Assembly (NCBI GenBank): GCA_014825775.1
Contig: MVAQ01000083.1
Coordinates: forward strand, 19,062-83,061
DNA from: Krasilnikovozyma curviuscula
Taxonomy: Eukaryota; Basidiomycota; Tremellomycetes; Cystofilobasidiales; Mrakiaceae
Length of the DNA: 64,000 bases
Direction of reading: 5' to 3'
Below, in pieces: positions 31,471 through 43,342 of the stretch. A program made the position numbers and the translations under genes. Positions within the stretch are counted from its first letter, which is position 1, and each line of letters starts with the position of its first letter. Below the pieces are notes generated by a model, which had not been told where the DNA came from, made no database searches, and saw nothing but the letters and a program-made list of their open reading frames with translations.

Positions 31471-34400
31471 ATGGGGAGAAGTGGGTCGAACCCAGTATTT
31501 GGTCTGACCTCAGGAGCTCGTCGAGGGAACTTCAGAGGTCGAGGTTCGTACAAAGGAGGATCCAACACACATTACACCAAGTCTCGTCCTGCCGGTGGGA
31601 ACAAAGAAGGCAGCTCCTCTTCACGGAATGGTGGTGGTGCTACAGCATACGATGATGGTACTCAGGAGCAAGAACGGCTCGAAGAAGTCAAGATTTGGAA
31701 TGAAATCGACGAGAAGCTGGGATTCAGTCGGTGGGAAGGAAGCGAAGGCGACGAGAGGGTAGGATGGCTTGTGAATATGCACCAGGTAAATAGCTGATAA
31801 TCCTTTGCTTGGTTGTTGGGCATTTGGCAATCTATCGAGGGGAGGGTCGTCTTGCAGGCGGTTGCTTTGATATCCGCAGCCCTGGTTAATGACTCACTGG
31901 CCATAGAGACTTTCTCATATGGTTTTCTGGTCTAGTGTTACTTTATATACAACGTACTGATTTATCTTCTGTTTTTCGAACTAGACCACGATCGACTCTA
32001 CCACCACGCCCGGTCAAGCTCTGTCAGCGATAGAACTGTATTTCGTCCAAGATGATGGCTCTCAGTTCAAATGCCACATACCCTTCGAACCATACTTCCT
32101 GATAGGCTGTCGTGTACGTGTTCTCTTCTTGTCTTTATGTCATTTTCCCCATGCTACACCTCCAAGTCGCCACTTCAGACCTGACACCCATCGCGTGTGA
32201 ACCTTTCAGTTAGGAACAGAAACTATTGTCGAAGAATATCTCCTACGTCTCTATCCAACTCTCACCAGTGTCGTCCGGATTCCCAAAACCGACCTTCACA
32301 CCCCCAACCACCTCCTCACCCCACCAGCAACCTATCTCAAGCTCTCCTTCAGCTCACAAAATGACCTATACGCGGTGCGAAGAGAAATACTACCCCTCGC
32401 GAAGAAAAATGAAAGTCGAAGGACGGCTGTCGACGTTTACGCTGAAATGGTCGCGTTGAGCAATCTTGGTCATGGTGATGATGAGGAAGTTGACGGGAAT
32501 GGCAATTCACTGGGAGCAAAGTCGAAAGAAGATCCTAGTGAATGTATTCTTGACTGCAGGGAGTTTGATGTGAACTACTACCTCAGAGTCGCCATCGATT
32601 TAGGTGAGTGATCATCATCATTTCCAGCATTTGTCTTTTCGCCTTTTGACCACTTTTGCTTTGTTCGACGCAGATATTCGAGTCGGGCTCTGGTACACCA
32701 TCATGACTCCAATATCTGGCATGATCAAGGTCGAACGTATTGTGGAGAGAGTCAAGAGAGCTGATCCAGTCGTTCTTGCCTTCGATATTGAAACAACAAA
32801 AGCGCCGCTGAAGTTTCCGGATTGGGAAGCTGGTGACTGTGTCATGATGATCTCGTGAGATCCTTTCGTCTAGTATGTTACACCCTTTTGTGGTTGACTG
32901 AGACTATTTTATTGGATTGTTCTTCAGCTACATGATCGATGGTCAGGGCTATCTCATCACTAATCGACAAATCGTTTCAGAGGACATTGAAGACTTCGAG
33001 TATACACCAAAGGAAGATTACATTGGAGAATTTGAAGTTTTCAACGAAGAAGATGAAGCCTCCTTGATTCGGAGGTTCTTCAGTCACGTCCGATCAGCGC
33101 GGCCAACCATCATTTCAACTTACAATGGAGACTCTTTCGATTTCCCGTTCTTGGAGGCGAGGGCAAATGTTCATGGAATCTCAATGTACACGGAGATCGG
33201 ATTCAGGAAGGATTCGGAGGGAGAATATAAGAGTCGAGGTTGCAGCCATATGGATTGCTTCAGGTGAGCAGAGTGTTCCTTTTCTTTCGTTCCACCTTAT
33301 GGTTTGACCTCATCTGTATCGAATTCTTTTCTAGATGGGTGAAAAGAGACTCATATCTTCCGCAAGGATCCCAAGGTCTCAAGGCCGTCACAACCTACAA
33401 GCTTGGATACGCCCCGCTTGAACTGGATCCAGAACTCATGACACCTTACGCCTCCTCTCATCCTCAAATCCTCGCTCAGTATTCAGTCTCTGATGCCGTT
33501 GCAACCTACTATCTGTACATGAAATATGTGAATCCATTCGTATTTAGTTTGTGCAACATCATTCCCCTGAATCCGGATGAAGTTTTGAGGAAGGGTACTG
33601 GCACTCTTTGTGAGACTTTGTTGATGGTGAGCTCAGATTTCCATCTATGTGTCACTCGTTGGATTCTGACGCTGTCGCAATTTCGTTCAAAGGTCGAGGC
33701 GTTCAAAGCTGAAATCATCATGCCGAATCGATACGAAGAGCCCACAGGAAACATGTACGAAGGTCATCTGCTTATATCAGAGACATATGTAGGTGGTCAT
33801 GTGGAGGCACTGGAAGCTGGTGTCTTCAGGGCGGATATTCCAACTCATTTTAAAGTTGAGCCCAGTGCTTGTCAACAGGTAAGTCGTATTTCTCGATGAG
33901 GTTTTGTTTTATCTTATTGACTCTTTGAGTTTATTTTCTAGCTCATTGATGAACTTGATGCTGCGTTGGAATTCAGCATCAAAGAAGAAGCTCATATGAA
34001 TCTTGAAGATGTGGTCAATTACGCTGAGGTCAAAGGTCAGATTCAGGCAGCTCTCGAAGAACTCCGAGATAATCCAGCTCGATTGGACAAGCCCCTCATC
34101 TACCATCTTGACGTCGCCGCCATGTACCCCAACATCATGTTGTCCAATCGACTGCAACCTGACTCAATCGTGGACGAAGCAATGTGTGCAACTTGTGATT
34201 ACAACCGACCGGATAAGACATGTGACAGGCGGATGGATTGGGCATGGAGAGGCGAATATTTCCCTGCTAAGAGAGACGAATTCAACATGGTCAAGAACGC
34301 CTTGGACCAGGAGATGTTCCCACCGAAATGGCCAGATGGGCCAAAACGAAGATTCGTTGACCTCAATCAGACTGAACAGGCAGCACTACTCCAGAAACGA

Positions 34401-37400
34401 CTGGGCGACTATTCTCGAAAAGTCTACAGGAAGAACCACGACACCAAGGTCGTTACCAAAGAAGCCATCGTTTGTCAGCGTGAAAACCCTTTCTATATTG
34501 ACACTGTCAGAGCTTTCAGAGATCGACGATATGAATACAAGGGCCTCCACAAAACCTGGAAGAAGAATCTCGACAACGCCGTTGAACTGGCTGATGTTCA
34601 GGAAGCAAAAGGCATGGTTGTCATTTACGATTCGCTTCAATTGGCACACAAATGTATCCTCAACTCCTTCTACGGTTATGTGATGAGGAAAGGTGCAAGA
34701 TGGTATTCGATGGAGATGGCTGGGATCACCTGTCTGACTGGAGCAACCATCATTCAACTGGCACGTCAACTGGTGGAGCAGATTGGTCGTCCTCTAGAAT
34801 TGGACACAGATGGTATTTGGTGTATGCTTCCAGGAACATTCCCGGAGAACTTCTCTTTCGAGCTCAAAAATGGGAAAAAGCTTGGAATCTCTTATCCTTG
34901 CACCATGCTCAACCATCTCGTTCATGCCAAGTTCACCAACCACCAATATCACGAGCTCGTCGATAAAGATACGGGCAAGTACGAGATTCGAAGTGAGAAC
35001 TCGATATTCTTCGAATTGGATGGTCCATACAAGGCTATGGTGCTACCGTCATCGAAGGAGGAAGATAAGTTGCTCAAGAAACGATACGCGGTCTTCAATT
35101 TCGACAACTCGCTTGCAGAACTCAAGGGCTTTGAAGTCAAACGTCGAGGTGAACTCCAACTCATCAAAATCTTCCAAACATCCATATTTGAGAAGTTTTT
35201 GCTTGGAACAACAACTGAGGAATGTTACGCTGCAGTTGCAACAGTTGCCAATCAATGGCTTGACGTCCTCCAATCCAAAGGTTCAAGTCTGGGCGATAGC
35301 GAACTTGTGGAGCTCATTTCCGAAAACAGAAGTATGTCAAAGACTCTTCAAGAATACGGAGCTCAAAAGTCTACTTCCATCAGCACTGCGCGGAGATTGG
35401 CTGAATTCTTGGGTGATGGAATGGTGAAGGACAAAGGTCTTGCTTGCAAATTCATCATCTCTGCCAAACCCCATGGTGCTCCAGTCACTGATCGAGCAGT
35501 GCCAATTGCTATTTTTGATGCTGAAGAAGGAGTCAAGACGCACTTTTTGAAGAAGTGGCTGAAGGACAACTCGTGAGCAAAATATTTAGTTGTGTATCGT
35601 CGCGCCCCATTGCTCACTTGTTAACTCATCCTCTTCAGCATGACTGCTTTCGATCTTCGATCTGTACTTGATTGGGAGTACTACACCGAAAGACTGGGTT
35701 CAGTTATTCAGAAGCTCATCACGATCCCTGCAGCTCTTCAAAAGGTCTCCAACGTGAGTGATATCTACCAATTTTGATCGCGTTTACTTCATTTCTCATT
35801 TTGATATTTTCACTGTTAGCCTGTACCTCGAATTCGTCATCCAGACTGGCTTCATAAACGAGTCGCTGCTAAGGAAGACAAGTTCCAGCAGCACAAGCTC
35901 ACTGACATGTTCGCGAAGATGAAAGCGAACGCCCCACCTCCAGCAGATCTTGAAGACTTCGGGAAGAATGGAGTGGCTGTAATCAAGCCTAAGACAGCCA
36001 CTGTCAAGAAAGCCGAGGCTGCAGCGAAGAGACGAGCTGAGGATCTTGCTGCTTCTTTGCCTGACCCCACAGTTGACTACTCAGCATGGATTCGTGTTAT
36101 GAGAAAGAAGTGGAAGATCAAGAGAGAGGACAAGAAAGCAGCTGGAGGCATCAAAAGCTCAATGGCTGGAAACTCCATCACTTCAATATTCCAAAGAGCC
36201 ACCACAGCCATGAATTCCACGGATTGGGACGTTGTGCAGATATCACCAGCCAGTCGACCTGGAGAATTCAACCTGTGGCTTCACATCAATAACTCTTTCC
36301 AAAAAGTCAGACTTCGTATACCACGACAATTCTACCTCAACCTTCGCTCTGTTCCTCCTAAGTCGGTTTTCCAATCAAACTATCTTGCTGAAGCGATCAA
36401 CCGGACACTCCCTCGAAACCATCCCTCTCCAAACCTGTATCAAATCACTGTCTCCGAGGAAGCGTTCGTGGCAGGTGAAACTCACTTTTCCAACCTTATC
36501 AACAACCCGAACGTGGATGGTGTTTACGAACTACAGGTTGGTATCTTTGAACGTTAATAAAACTCGATCAGTAACTGACAAGCTCCCCCTTCTGTAGATT
36601 CCCCTTGTGGTACGCGCCCTTCTTCACTTAGGATTGTCCTGTACTCCGGAAGCATCCACCAAAGGCGGTCTCAACAAAGGGCTCGATCGTGGCTTCGATC
36701 TAGCCGAGTTGACGGCAACTGCGCCTCACAAAAACAAAAAATACCTCAATCAAGGTTTCGACATCCGCTACACTTTCCTCTACCATTCCTATCAAGATGG
36801 TCGTCACCTCATTGGTTTGTTGACTCCTGGTTCAAAAGCCAAGATTCTCTCTATCGACAATGCTAGAACTCGTCAACAGATCACTCATCTCCCCAAATTC
36901 TACGCTGACAAGTACTCAAAGACTCCACAAGATATTCTCTCGAATGGTGTATTCCCTTATGATGAAACAGTGGAGTTCGATGTCACCTACTATGGAACTG
37001 AAACAGCAGGGTTCAGGGCTCTTTCAAGAGAGCTGGCTAACCTCTCCACCCAAAGAACCAGACCTACAATGGTGGTTATTTTCTCTGAAAGAGAGCAACA
37101 CTACTACGAATCTCGATCCCCAGCACTCAACAACTTCCCAGTTGTCATGATGCACAGCAGCAAAGAAACTGGCTCTCCGCTTATGTGGCTCAACAACACT
37201 ACTCGTCGCATGATTGCAGCCTACCTCCAATGCTCAACGTGGTTGAAGAATCACATTGAGATGGCCAAGCATCACGGAATCCCCCTCGGCAACATTGAAG
37301 CAGACGCACCCTTGTTCCTTGCAGATCTTGATTTCGCAAGGAGGCTCATAGCAAATGACATGGTGCTCTGGTGGTCTCCTGGGAACCGACCGGATCTGGG

Positions 37401-39330
37401 TGGAAGAGAAGAAGACGCCAACAGCCCTGGGGCGATCGACGAGCTCAGCAGTCCAGAGTTCTCCAACTCGGGCTGTTATTCCAATGTTACCATGAAAATC
37501 AACATTCAAGACTTGGCTATAAACTCAATCCTTCAATCATCTATGGTCAACGAGATGGAGGGTAGTGGTAGCGGATCAATGGCATTCGACTCAGCTTCCC
37601 ACAACTTGGACGACTACTCTTCTGGAACAGCACACGTATCCCTCACAATAGGTGATGCAGTTCTTTCCACCCAAACTTTTGCTATCCTGAAGAGCATGGT
37701 TAAGGGCTGGTATCTCGACAAAGCCCGCATGAATGGTGGCGATACTCCCGTCGCCGATATCTTGGTCAACAACTTTTACCGTTGGATCAGCTCGCCCGCG
37801 TCCAATTTGTTTGACCAAGGATTCCACCGCTTCCTCCATGGACTTATGAAGAAGACTTTCCTTCAGCTACTAGCCGAGTTCAAGAGGTTGGGATCTAAGG
37901 TCATTTACGCCGACTTCACGCAGATTGTGCTTCTTACCTCCAAACCATCAACCGCCAACACTCTTGCTTACGCTCGCTACCTTCTGATGGCTGCCAACTC
38001 TCATGAATTGTTCCGTCATTTGAGCTTTGAGATTGTTCAGTACTGGGAGTTCTTGTTGTGGATGGATGTTCAGAACCATGGAGGTGTTCCGGTTCTTCCC
38101 GAAGAAGGTGAGTCTACTTCTGCTCTCCACCTTTTTTTGATATTGACTGAAGTTCATTTGTTGTGTTTTTCAGCTGCTAAAGATCTCATCGTTGGTGAGC
38201 ACCTGGTCGACTTGGAGTGGAACATCCAATCATTCCTCCCACCCGGCCTCCAACGCGACTTCGAAATCATCATTGGTTCCTTCATCGATCAGATGTACCG
38301 TGCCAAACGAAGCGTGACCGACAACTCTCGTACGCCTCTCCGAGCGATTCAAACCCCCTCCGCGTTAGGCACGGTCCCCTCGGACGCGCAAAAAGAGAAG
38401 GAAGTCGCGTTCGGCAGGAAACTCATTGCCAAGAAGTTCACGCGAAGGATGCTGGACTCGGTCTTGAAGATCATCGAACGTCAGAAGGAAGCTCATATCG
38501 ACGAATACATCGCTGAAGAGCTCGCATTTCCTAACCTGCCCGGTTCGCATCTCCACCCGACCAACCCAGCGCTGGAGTTCGTTAAGACAATCTGTGCGGT
38601 GTTTGCCCTGTCCAAAGATCTCTCTGTCGAAGTGCAGATTCTCAAGAGGAACTTGCTTGACCTCGTTGGAGTGCGAGAGTTTGCGGACGAAGCAATCTTC
38701 AAGAACCCATGCGAGGTCCTCAAGCTGCCGAACGTCATCTGCACGCAATGTCTGTCCTCAAAGGATCTTGATCTGTGTCGAGAACCCGATCGGTTGCCCT
38801 ATCTTGCTGAAGTCACCGTGAGCGGAGAGGAGAGGACAGAGTGGGTGCTTAAGGAGCCGAGGAACAAGACGTGGATGTGCCCGAACGGCCATATGTACGA
38901 TCGGACGGACATCGAGATGAAACTGGTCGAAATTGTTCAGAAGCTGGTGCTACTGTATCAGCTACAAGACGTGAGCCCCCTTACACTTGCTTTTATATTC
39001 GTTCCCTTGCGTGATGTGAAGAATACTGACATTTTTCTGAAATTTTATGATTGACCAGTTGACGTGCTCGAAGTGCAAACAGATTAGAGATGACAACCTT
39101 TCTTTGAACTGCAGATGTGGGTCTGCATACATCACCACTGTCAACAAGGGCGAACTGAGGAAGAAGCTCGCGCTCATCAAAAGTGTTGCGGAGTACCACG
39201 AGCTCGCGATGTTGGATGACTATGTGTGAGTAGCACGATATACCTCCCTTTGTTATAATAGCCCCTCTAACTTCCTTACTGTCCTTTTTCTTTTGATCAT
39301 GGAAGCCACGACTGTGTCCAAAAGTGGTAA
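31471..39330 (+). CDS. POL2: DNA polymerase epsilon catalytic subunit
   Basis: Nuclear leading-strand replicative polymerase with 3'-5' proofreading. The start [19 protein letters not shown] is at 31471, with a Gly/Arg-rich N-terminus. The exonuclease motifs are intact: FDIETTKAP (Exo I, about 32780), [15 protein letters not shown] (Exo II, about 33121) and [13 protein letters not shown] (Exo III, about 33480). The polymerase motifs are [16 protein letters not shown] (A, about 34107), [17 protein letters not shown] (B, about 34650) and [10 protein letters not shown] (C, about 34797, the DTDG form typical of epsilon). The inactive C-terminal half follows (36600-39000). It ends with two cysteine modules, CTQC...WMCPNGH (about 38740-38890) and CSKCKQ...CRCG (about 39065-39120). 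The last exon encodes DCVQKW before TAA at 39328. The length of about 2200 residues is normal. Confidence 0.96.
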
Positions 39331-39894
39331 AGAGAAGAGCCAGGCAGTGCTTCTGTATTAAAAACACATCTTCAGATATCGTAGATCATATTTATGTTGT
39401 ACCCATAGCTAAATTTAAACCCTTAGTCTTGCAGTTTACGTTGTATTTCATTTCGAGGTTTGGCATCTCAGCCTGCAAAGAAAGACCGAGCTGTTCGCTC
39501 TTTGTGCAGGCGTGAGATTAGGTTAGGTTAGATATTCCCTTCTCGCCTTGGCCCTCCAACCCTCTCTGTACGAAATTAATCTTTACTGATGACGTTGCGT
39601 AGTCTCACTCCCGTCCGGGTCCGCTGCTCGTACGTTCGAGAAAAATCGACTGGCCGAACGCAAGTTTGTCATCCGCATGAAAGTTTCCACTCGGTCGCCA
39701 TCAACGAGAATTGTATTTCACACCGTCAGATCGGTAAGCAAACAAGACCGCTGCCCCTGCCCTATAAAAGAGAAGAGAACCCTTCCGGCTGATCCTTTTC
39801 TTCCGTGCCTCATCCTATTATAAACTGCATTTCAATCCAACCCATTCAATCCCTCTCTCCCACCAAACCCTCCCCAACGCTACCTAGCCTAACG
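39331..39894. other. Intergenic region between POL2 and the thioredoxin-like gene
   Basis: No gene is supported. The sequence just before 39895 is rich in C and T, a common feature of fungal core promoters. Confidence 0.4.
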
Positions 39895-40409
39895 ATGCCC
39901 TTCCTACCAGCCGCACCAGCTACAGCTGGATATATGGTCTACTACGCCTCCGTCTCTCCCCAGACAGGCAGGATGTGGTGTCCCCAGTGCACCGATGTCG
40001 AGCAGCTCGTCAAGGCCACGTTCGAAGGCGCTAAGAAACCAGGTATGCCCTCCTCCTCCTCCTGTCCCCTTTTTTTCTGTTTTGAGAGAAGGGGTTACTG
40101 ACTGGTTTGGGTTATGGGGGGGAAACAGAGGCTCATATCATCTACGTCGGACAGAGAAACGAATGGAGGACCCCCTCACACCCGCTCCGCCAGGCTCCTA
40201 CTTCAATAACCGGCGTGCCCACCATCGTCAAGCTGGACTCTAATGTACGCCTATTTCTTAATCTCTTGTTTGGCGTTCGAAAGAAGAGTGAGAAACGCTG
40301 ACTCTCGCTCGCGTTTCGTTTCGGTCCGTGGTTGAAGGGTAAGGAAGTTGGCAGGCTCGTTGAGGAAAACATCACGCCATCGTCTCTTGAAGCTCTCCTT
40401 GCTAAATAA
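39895..40409 (+). CDS. Thioredoxin-like protein, DUF953/TXNDC17 type
   Basis: Three exons give about 110 residues. MPFLPAAPATAGYMVYYASV starts a thioredoxin-fold beta strand. RMWCPQCTDVEQLV carries a C-x2-C redox site (CPQC; the human TXNDC17 family has CPDC). ITGVPTIVKLDSN contains the cis-proline segment, and EENITPSSLEALLAK ends the last helix. Proteins of this family are cytosolic disulfide reductases with a narrower substrate range than thioredoxin. The length matches the family. The stop is TAA at 40407-40409. Confidence 0.85.
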
Positions 40410-40883
40410 AGAAGGCGCCGCTTGTATTTGTTCATTACACGGTCAGCTCAAGGCGAGGGGGGCGCGCTCCTGTGCAAGGTTATTGCTCAAAAAACGCCTA
40501 GAGCGCCATCACCGAAAGAAATTGTACTTTTCCAAGTAACAAAGTTACTCAAAAATGGTGCAAGTAAATGCAAAAAGAAGAAAACGCAGAAAAAGGTACA
40601 CACAGATAAGTCAAAGCGCTCATGTAAAATCGTGGGCCATGAAAAGACACCAGCAGAAAGGGAAGATACGAGTTGGAAGGAATAAAGAAGAAGTGTCCCG
40701 TCAAAACACAAAAGGAAATCCGTTAAAAACAACGCAGCAAGACGAAACAACCCCTCGTCCATCCATCAAATTGACTCTGCTCCCTTCATCATCATCAGTC
40801 CTTCCACCGTACGTCCACGTCGTCGAAGTAGAGCAAGAGAGAGAGAAAGAGAGAGACCTTCAATTGTTGTTGTGATTCGTTTC
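40410..40883. other. Convergent intergenic region
   Basis: It lies between the thioredoxin-like gene and SNC1. It contains GA-rich repeats (about 40832-40857). No gene is seen. Confidence 0.4.
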
Positions 40884-42161
40884 TTACTTCTTGACAGTCT
40901 TGACGATCGGAACGATAATGCTACAATGCCATCGCAAGCCGCATCAACCAAGCCAGTCAGCATCCGTTCTTTTCTCAGCTGCAAACAAAAAAGGCGATGA
41001 AAGGATGCAAAACAAAGAATACGTACATGATCAACAAGATAACGATACCGACACCGATGATGATGCGCATCTTCATGTCCTTCCACCACATGGCTTTACG
41101 CACCCTGTTAGCTCCTCGACGGAATCCTTGCGCCGAGACAGCAAGATTGTCTGATGTTGTTGTTATTTAGTTATAGAGTAATTGTTTGATGTTGAGGTGT
41201 TGTTGTTAGGATGGGGAATGGGGTTTGTGGGGTGTGTCGCATGGCCGAGAAAGACGATGGGACAGCGTAATGGGAAAAGGGAGACAGAAGACATTCATAT
41301 GTTAGTCACAATTCAATAAATAACAGAATGTGATGATGTAGAAGAAGAACTAGAATAAGAGAAAAGAAGAATGTGAAAGTGAAAGTGAAAAGTGAAAAGC
41401 ACGAACCCGTCTTGTCCTGCAGCGCGTCAAGTCTCTCCCCACGCTCAGCAACACGCTGGATGTTCTCACGCATGACATCCTGAGTCTCATCTATCTGCTT
41501 CTGGATTGCTGCCGTCTGTGGTGGTTTCCAATCAGTTCGTTACGGTTCGGAGTTTGAGACGAAGGGGTTGGTGGGATTTTAGGGAGGGTAGACGACAAAT
41601 GGTGAAACGAGTTGTGTGTGTTTTCAGATTTTGATTGAAGATTGTAAAGACGACGTGTTTACATAGACGGAGGTTGGAGAAAGGCCATTGTGGTTTCGTT
41701 CGTTAGTTCGTTGTCAAGTGAGTTAGTTCATGCAGCACGACCGGTTGTCAGAGTACGAGAAAGACAACACCGGTCGATACGCAAGATCATGAGTTCGGGT
41801 GAGATAAGATTGTGTTTGAAACCAACGGCGGATGGATGAAGGAAATGGTGTTGTTGGTGACGCGTTTTCGGTCGAGCCAGGCAGTGTTGAAGGAATGAAT
41901 AGGTTGGTGACAACGGCGTTTTTTAGTTTGCGAAAAACGGCCATCCAATACATCCGAAAGAAAGTAAAAACAGGAAGAAGAAAAGAAGAAGAGGCAAAGT
42001 CAGTCTTCAGTCACTTCATTAGCAAGATATAATGCTCGCCTCGGCCAGGGAATGCAAGGGAAGGAATGGGAGCACACACGTACCTTTGAGTTCTGAGCTC
42101 CTCCTGTTGGGTTCGACGAGGAGTTTCCACCTGGGATATATGGGTCATATGGCTGAGACAT
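40884..42161 (-). CDS. SNC1: Synaptobrevin/VAMP-type R-SNARE
   Basis: Exons read from 42161 give [20 protein letters not shown], then the SNARE helix [20 protein letters not shown] with [36 protein letters not shown], then [19 protein letters not shown] and a last exon encoding [11 protein letters not shown] complete the C-terminal anchor. The zero-layer arginine sits in MRENIQRV. Sequence and tail match exocytic synaptobrevins (yeast Snc1/Snc2), which drive fusion of secretory vesicles with the plasma membrane. Only about 115 residues are spread over 1.3 kb because two introns are unusually long for this window (about 270 nt and 550 nt). Confidence 0.88.
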
Positions 42162-43342
42162 GTTGATCTATGATTGGGGTTCCTGAGTTACAAGAAGAAA
42201 GAAGCAGAGAGGGAAATCAGCCCATTTTCCAAGGAATATTGTCGACAGGAGAAAGACCTTCTTCATGTCTGTCTATGCCCTTCTTCTATCTAGCAGGAGA
42301 CATTTGATAACTGCTGCCGCTGGGGGGTTCAGACTGTAGTATGCTTTTGAACTTCATCCCAACACAGCTCGTCACACAGCCTTGGCCTCCCCCTCCCCTC
42401 GATGGCCACACTCCACCTCAAAACATCCATCCCAATTGATATTCACTCAAAACCAAAAGAAGCACTGTTCTTACCTGAAAAGAGATGAATCTGGGTAGGT
42501 GATACCGTTGCGAGGCAGAAATGTAGCGACGAGATGAGATTTTCGACGGCTGCGTGTTTGGGAATGTGTGGTTGCCTGTTTGGGAAGCTAAAGTGCGTCT
42601 GGGGTCCGCGACGCCGACAGAATCTCGAGATGAATTCCACTGTCAAATAGACGTGATGATTATTAAGAAGAAAGAGGAACTGTAGTAGGAGTAATTAATA
42701 GAAATAAAGACGCTTCTCCCCTGCCCTGTTGCGTTTCTTCCGAAGCTTTCATCAAACTCATCGAATACGCGTTCTTCTCTAATTCAGGTCAATCTGTATA
42801 TTCATTTATTAAGCTACTTTGTTTACTCCATTGTATGTAATCTCAGTCTCAGATGTCTCTACTTCCTTTTCAAGCTCTGAATGCTTTACTTTTTTTAACA
42901 CTTACCGCGAGTTCCTCCCATGTAAGGTTTTGACTTTGGCATCTTACCGCACCTTCGCCTCTCCTATGAACTATTCGAGCCTATTCTTAGACAAAAACAT
43001 ATATAGTCTCATCATGGGAATATCAATGAAAATTCAGTTCAGTTGCTGACCTCCTGTTGTTCCATGCTGCCTCTGAGACAAGCTCGTTTTGCTTTAAACC
43101 ATCGCAGTACAGCATGTATAGTAACGGAAAATTCTTGAATGACAGAAAATCCATAAGATAGAAGCTTATGGAGATAGACACAAAACATTTTGAGGCACTT
43201 CTTATCAGATTGGGCCAACTTGCGCGCAAGTTTCCGTTGCGTTATACAAGCGCCTTCTACACCATTCGAAGCCAATCAAGAGCAAGAAATGAATAGTTAA
43301 TATAGAAATATGGCCCCTATTTCTATTCTGTCATCTCTTCCC
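42162..43342. other. Intergenic region between SNC1 and ILS1
   Basis: 1.2 kb containing the SNC1 promoter and the 3' flank of ILS1. I find no coding exon with splice or family support. Confidence 0.4.

Noticed and set aside
34003..35427. Long open frames in other frames across POL2
   Set aside because: They are shadows of the strongly conserved polymerase exon.
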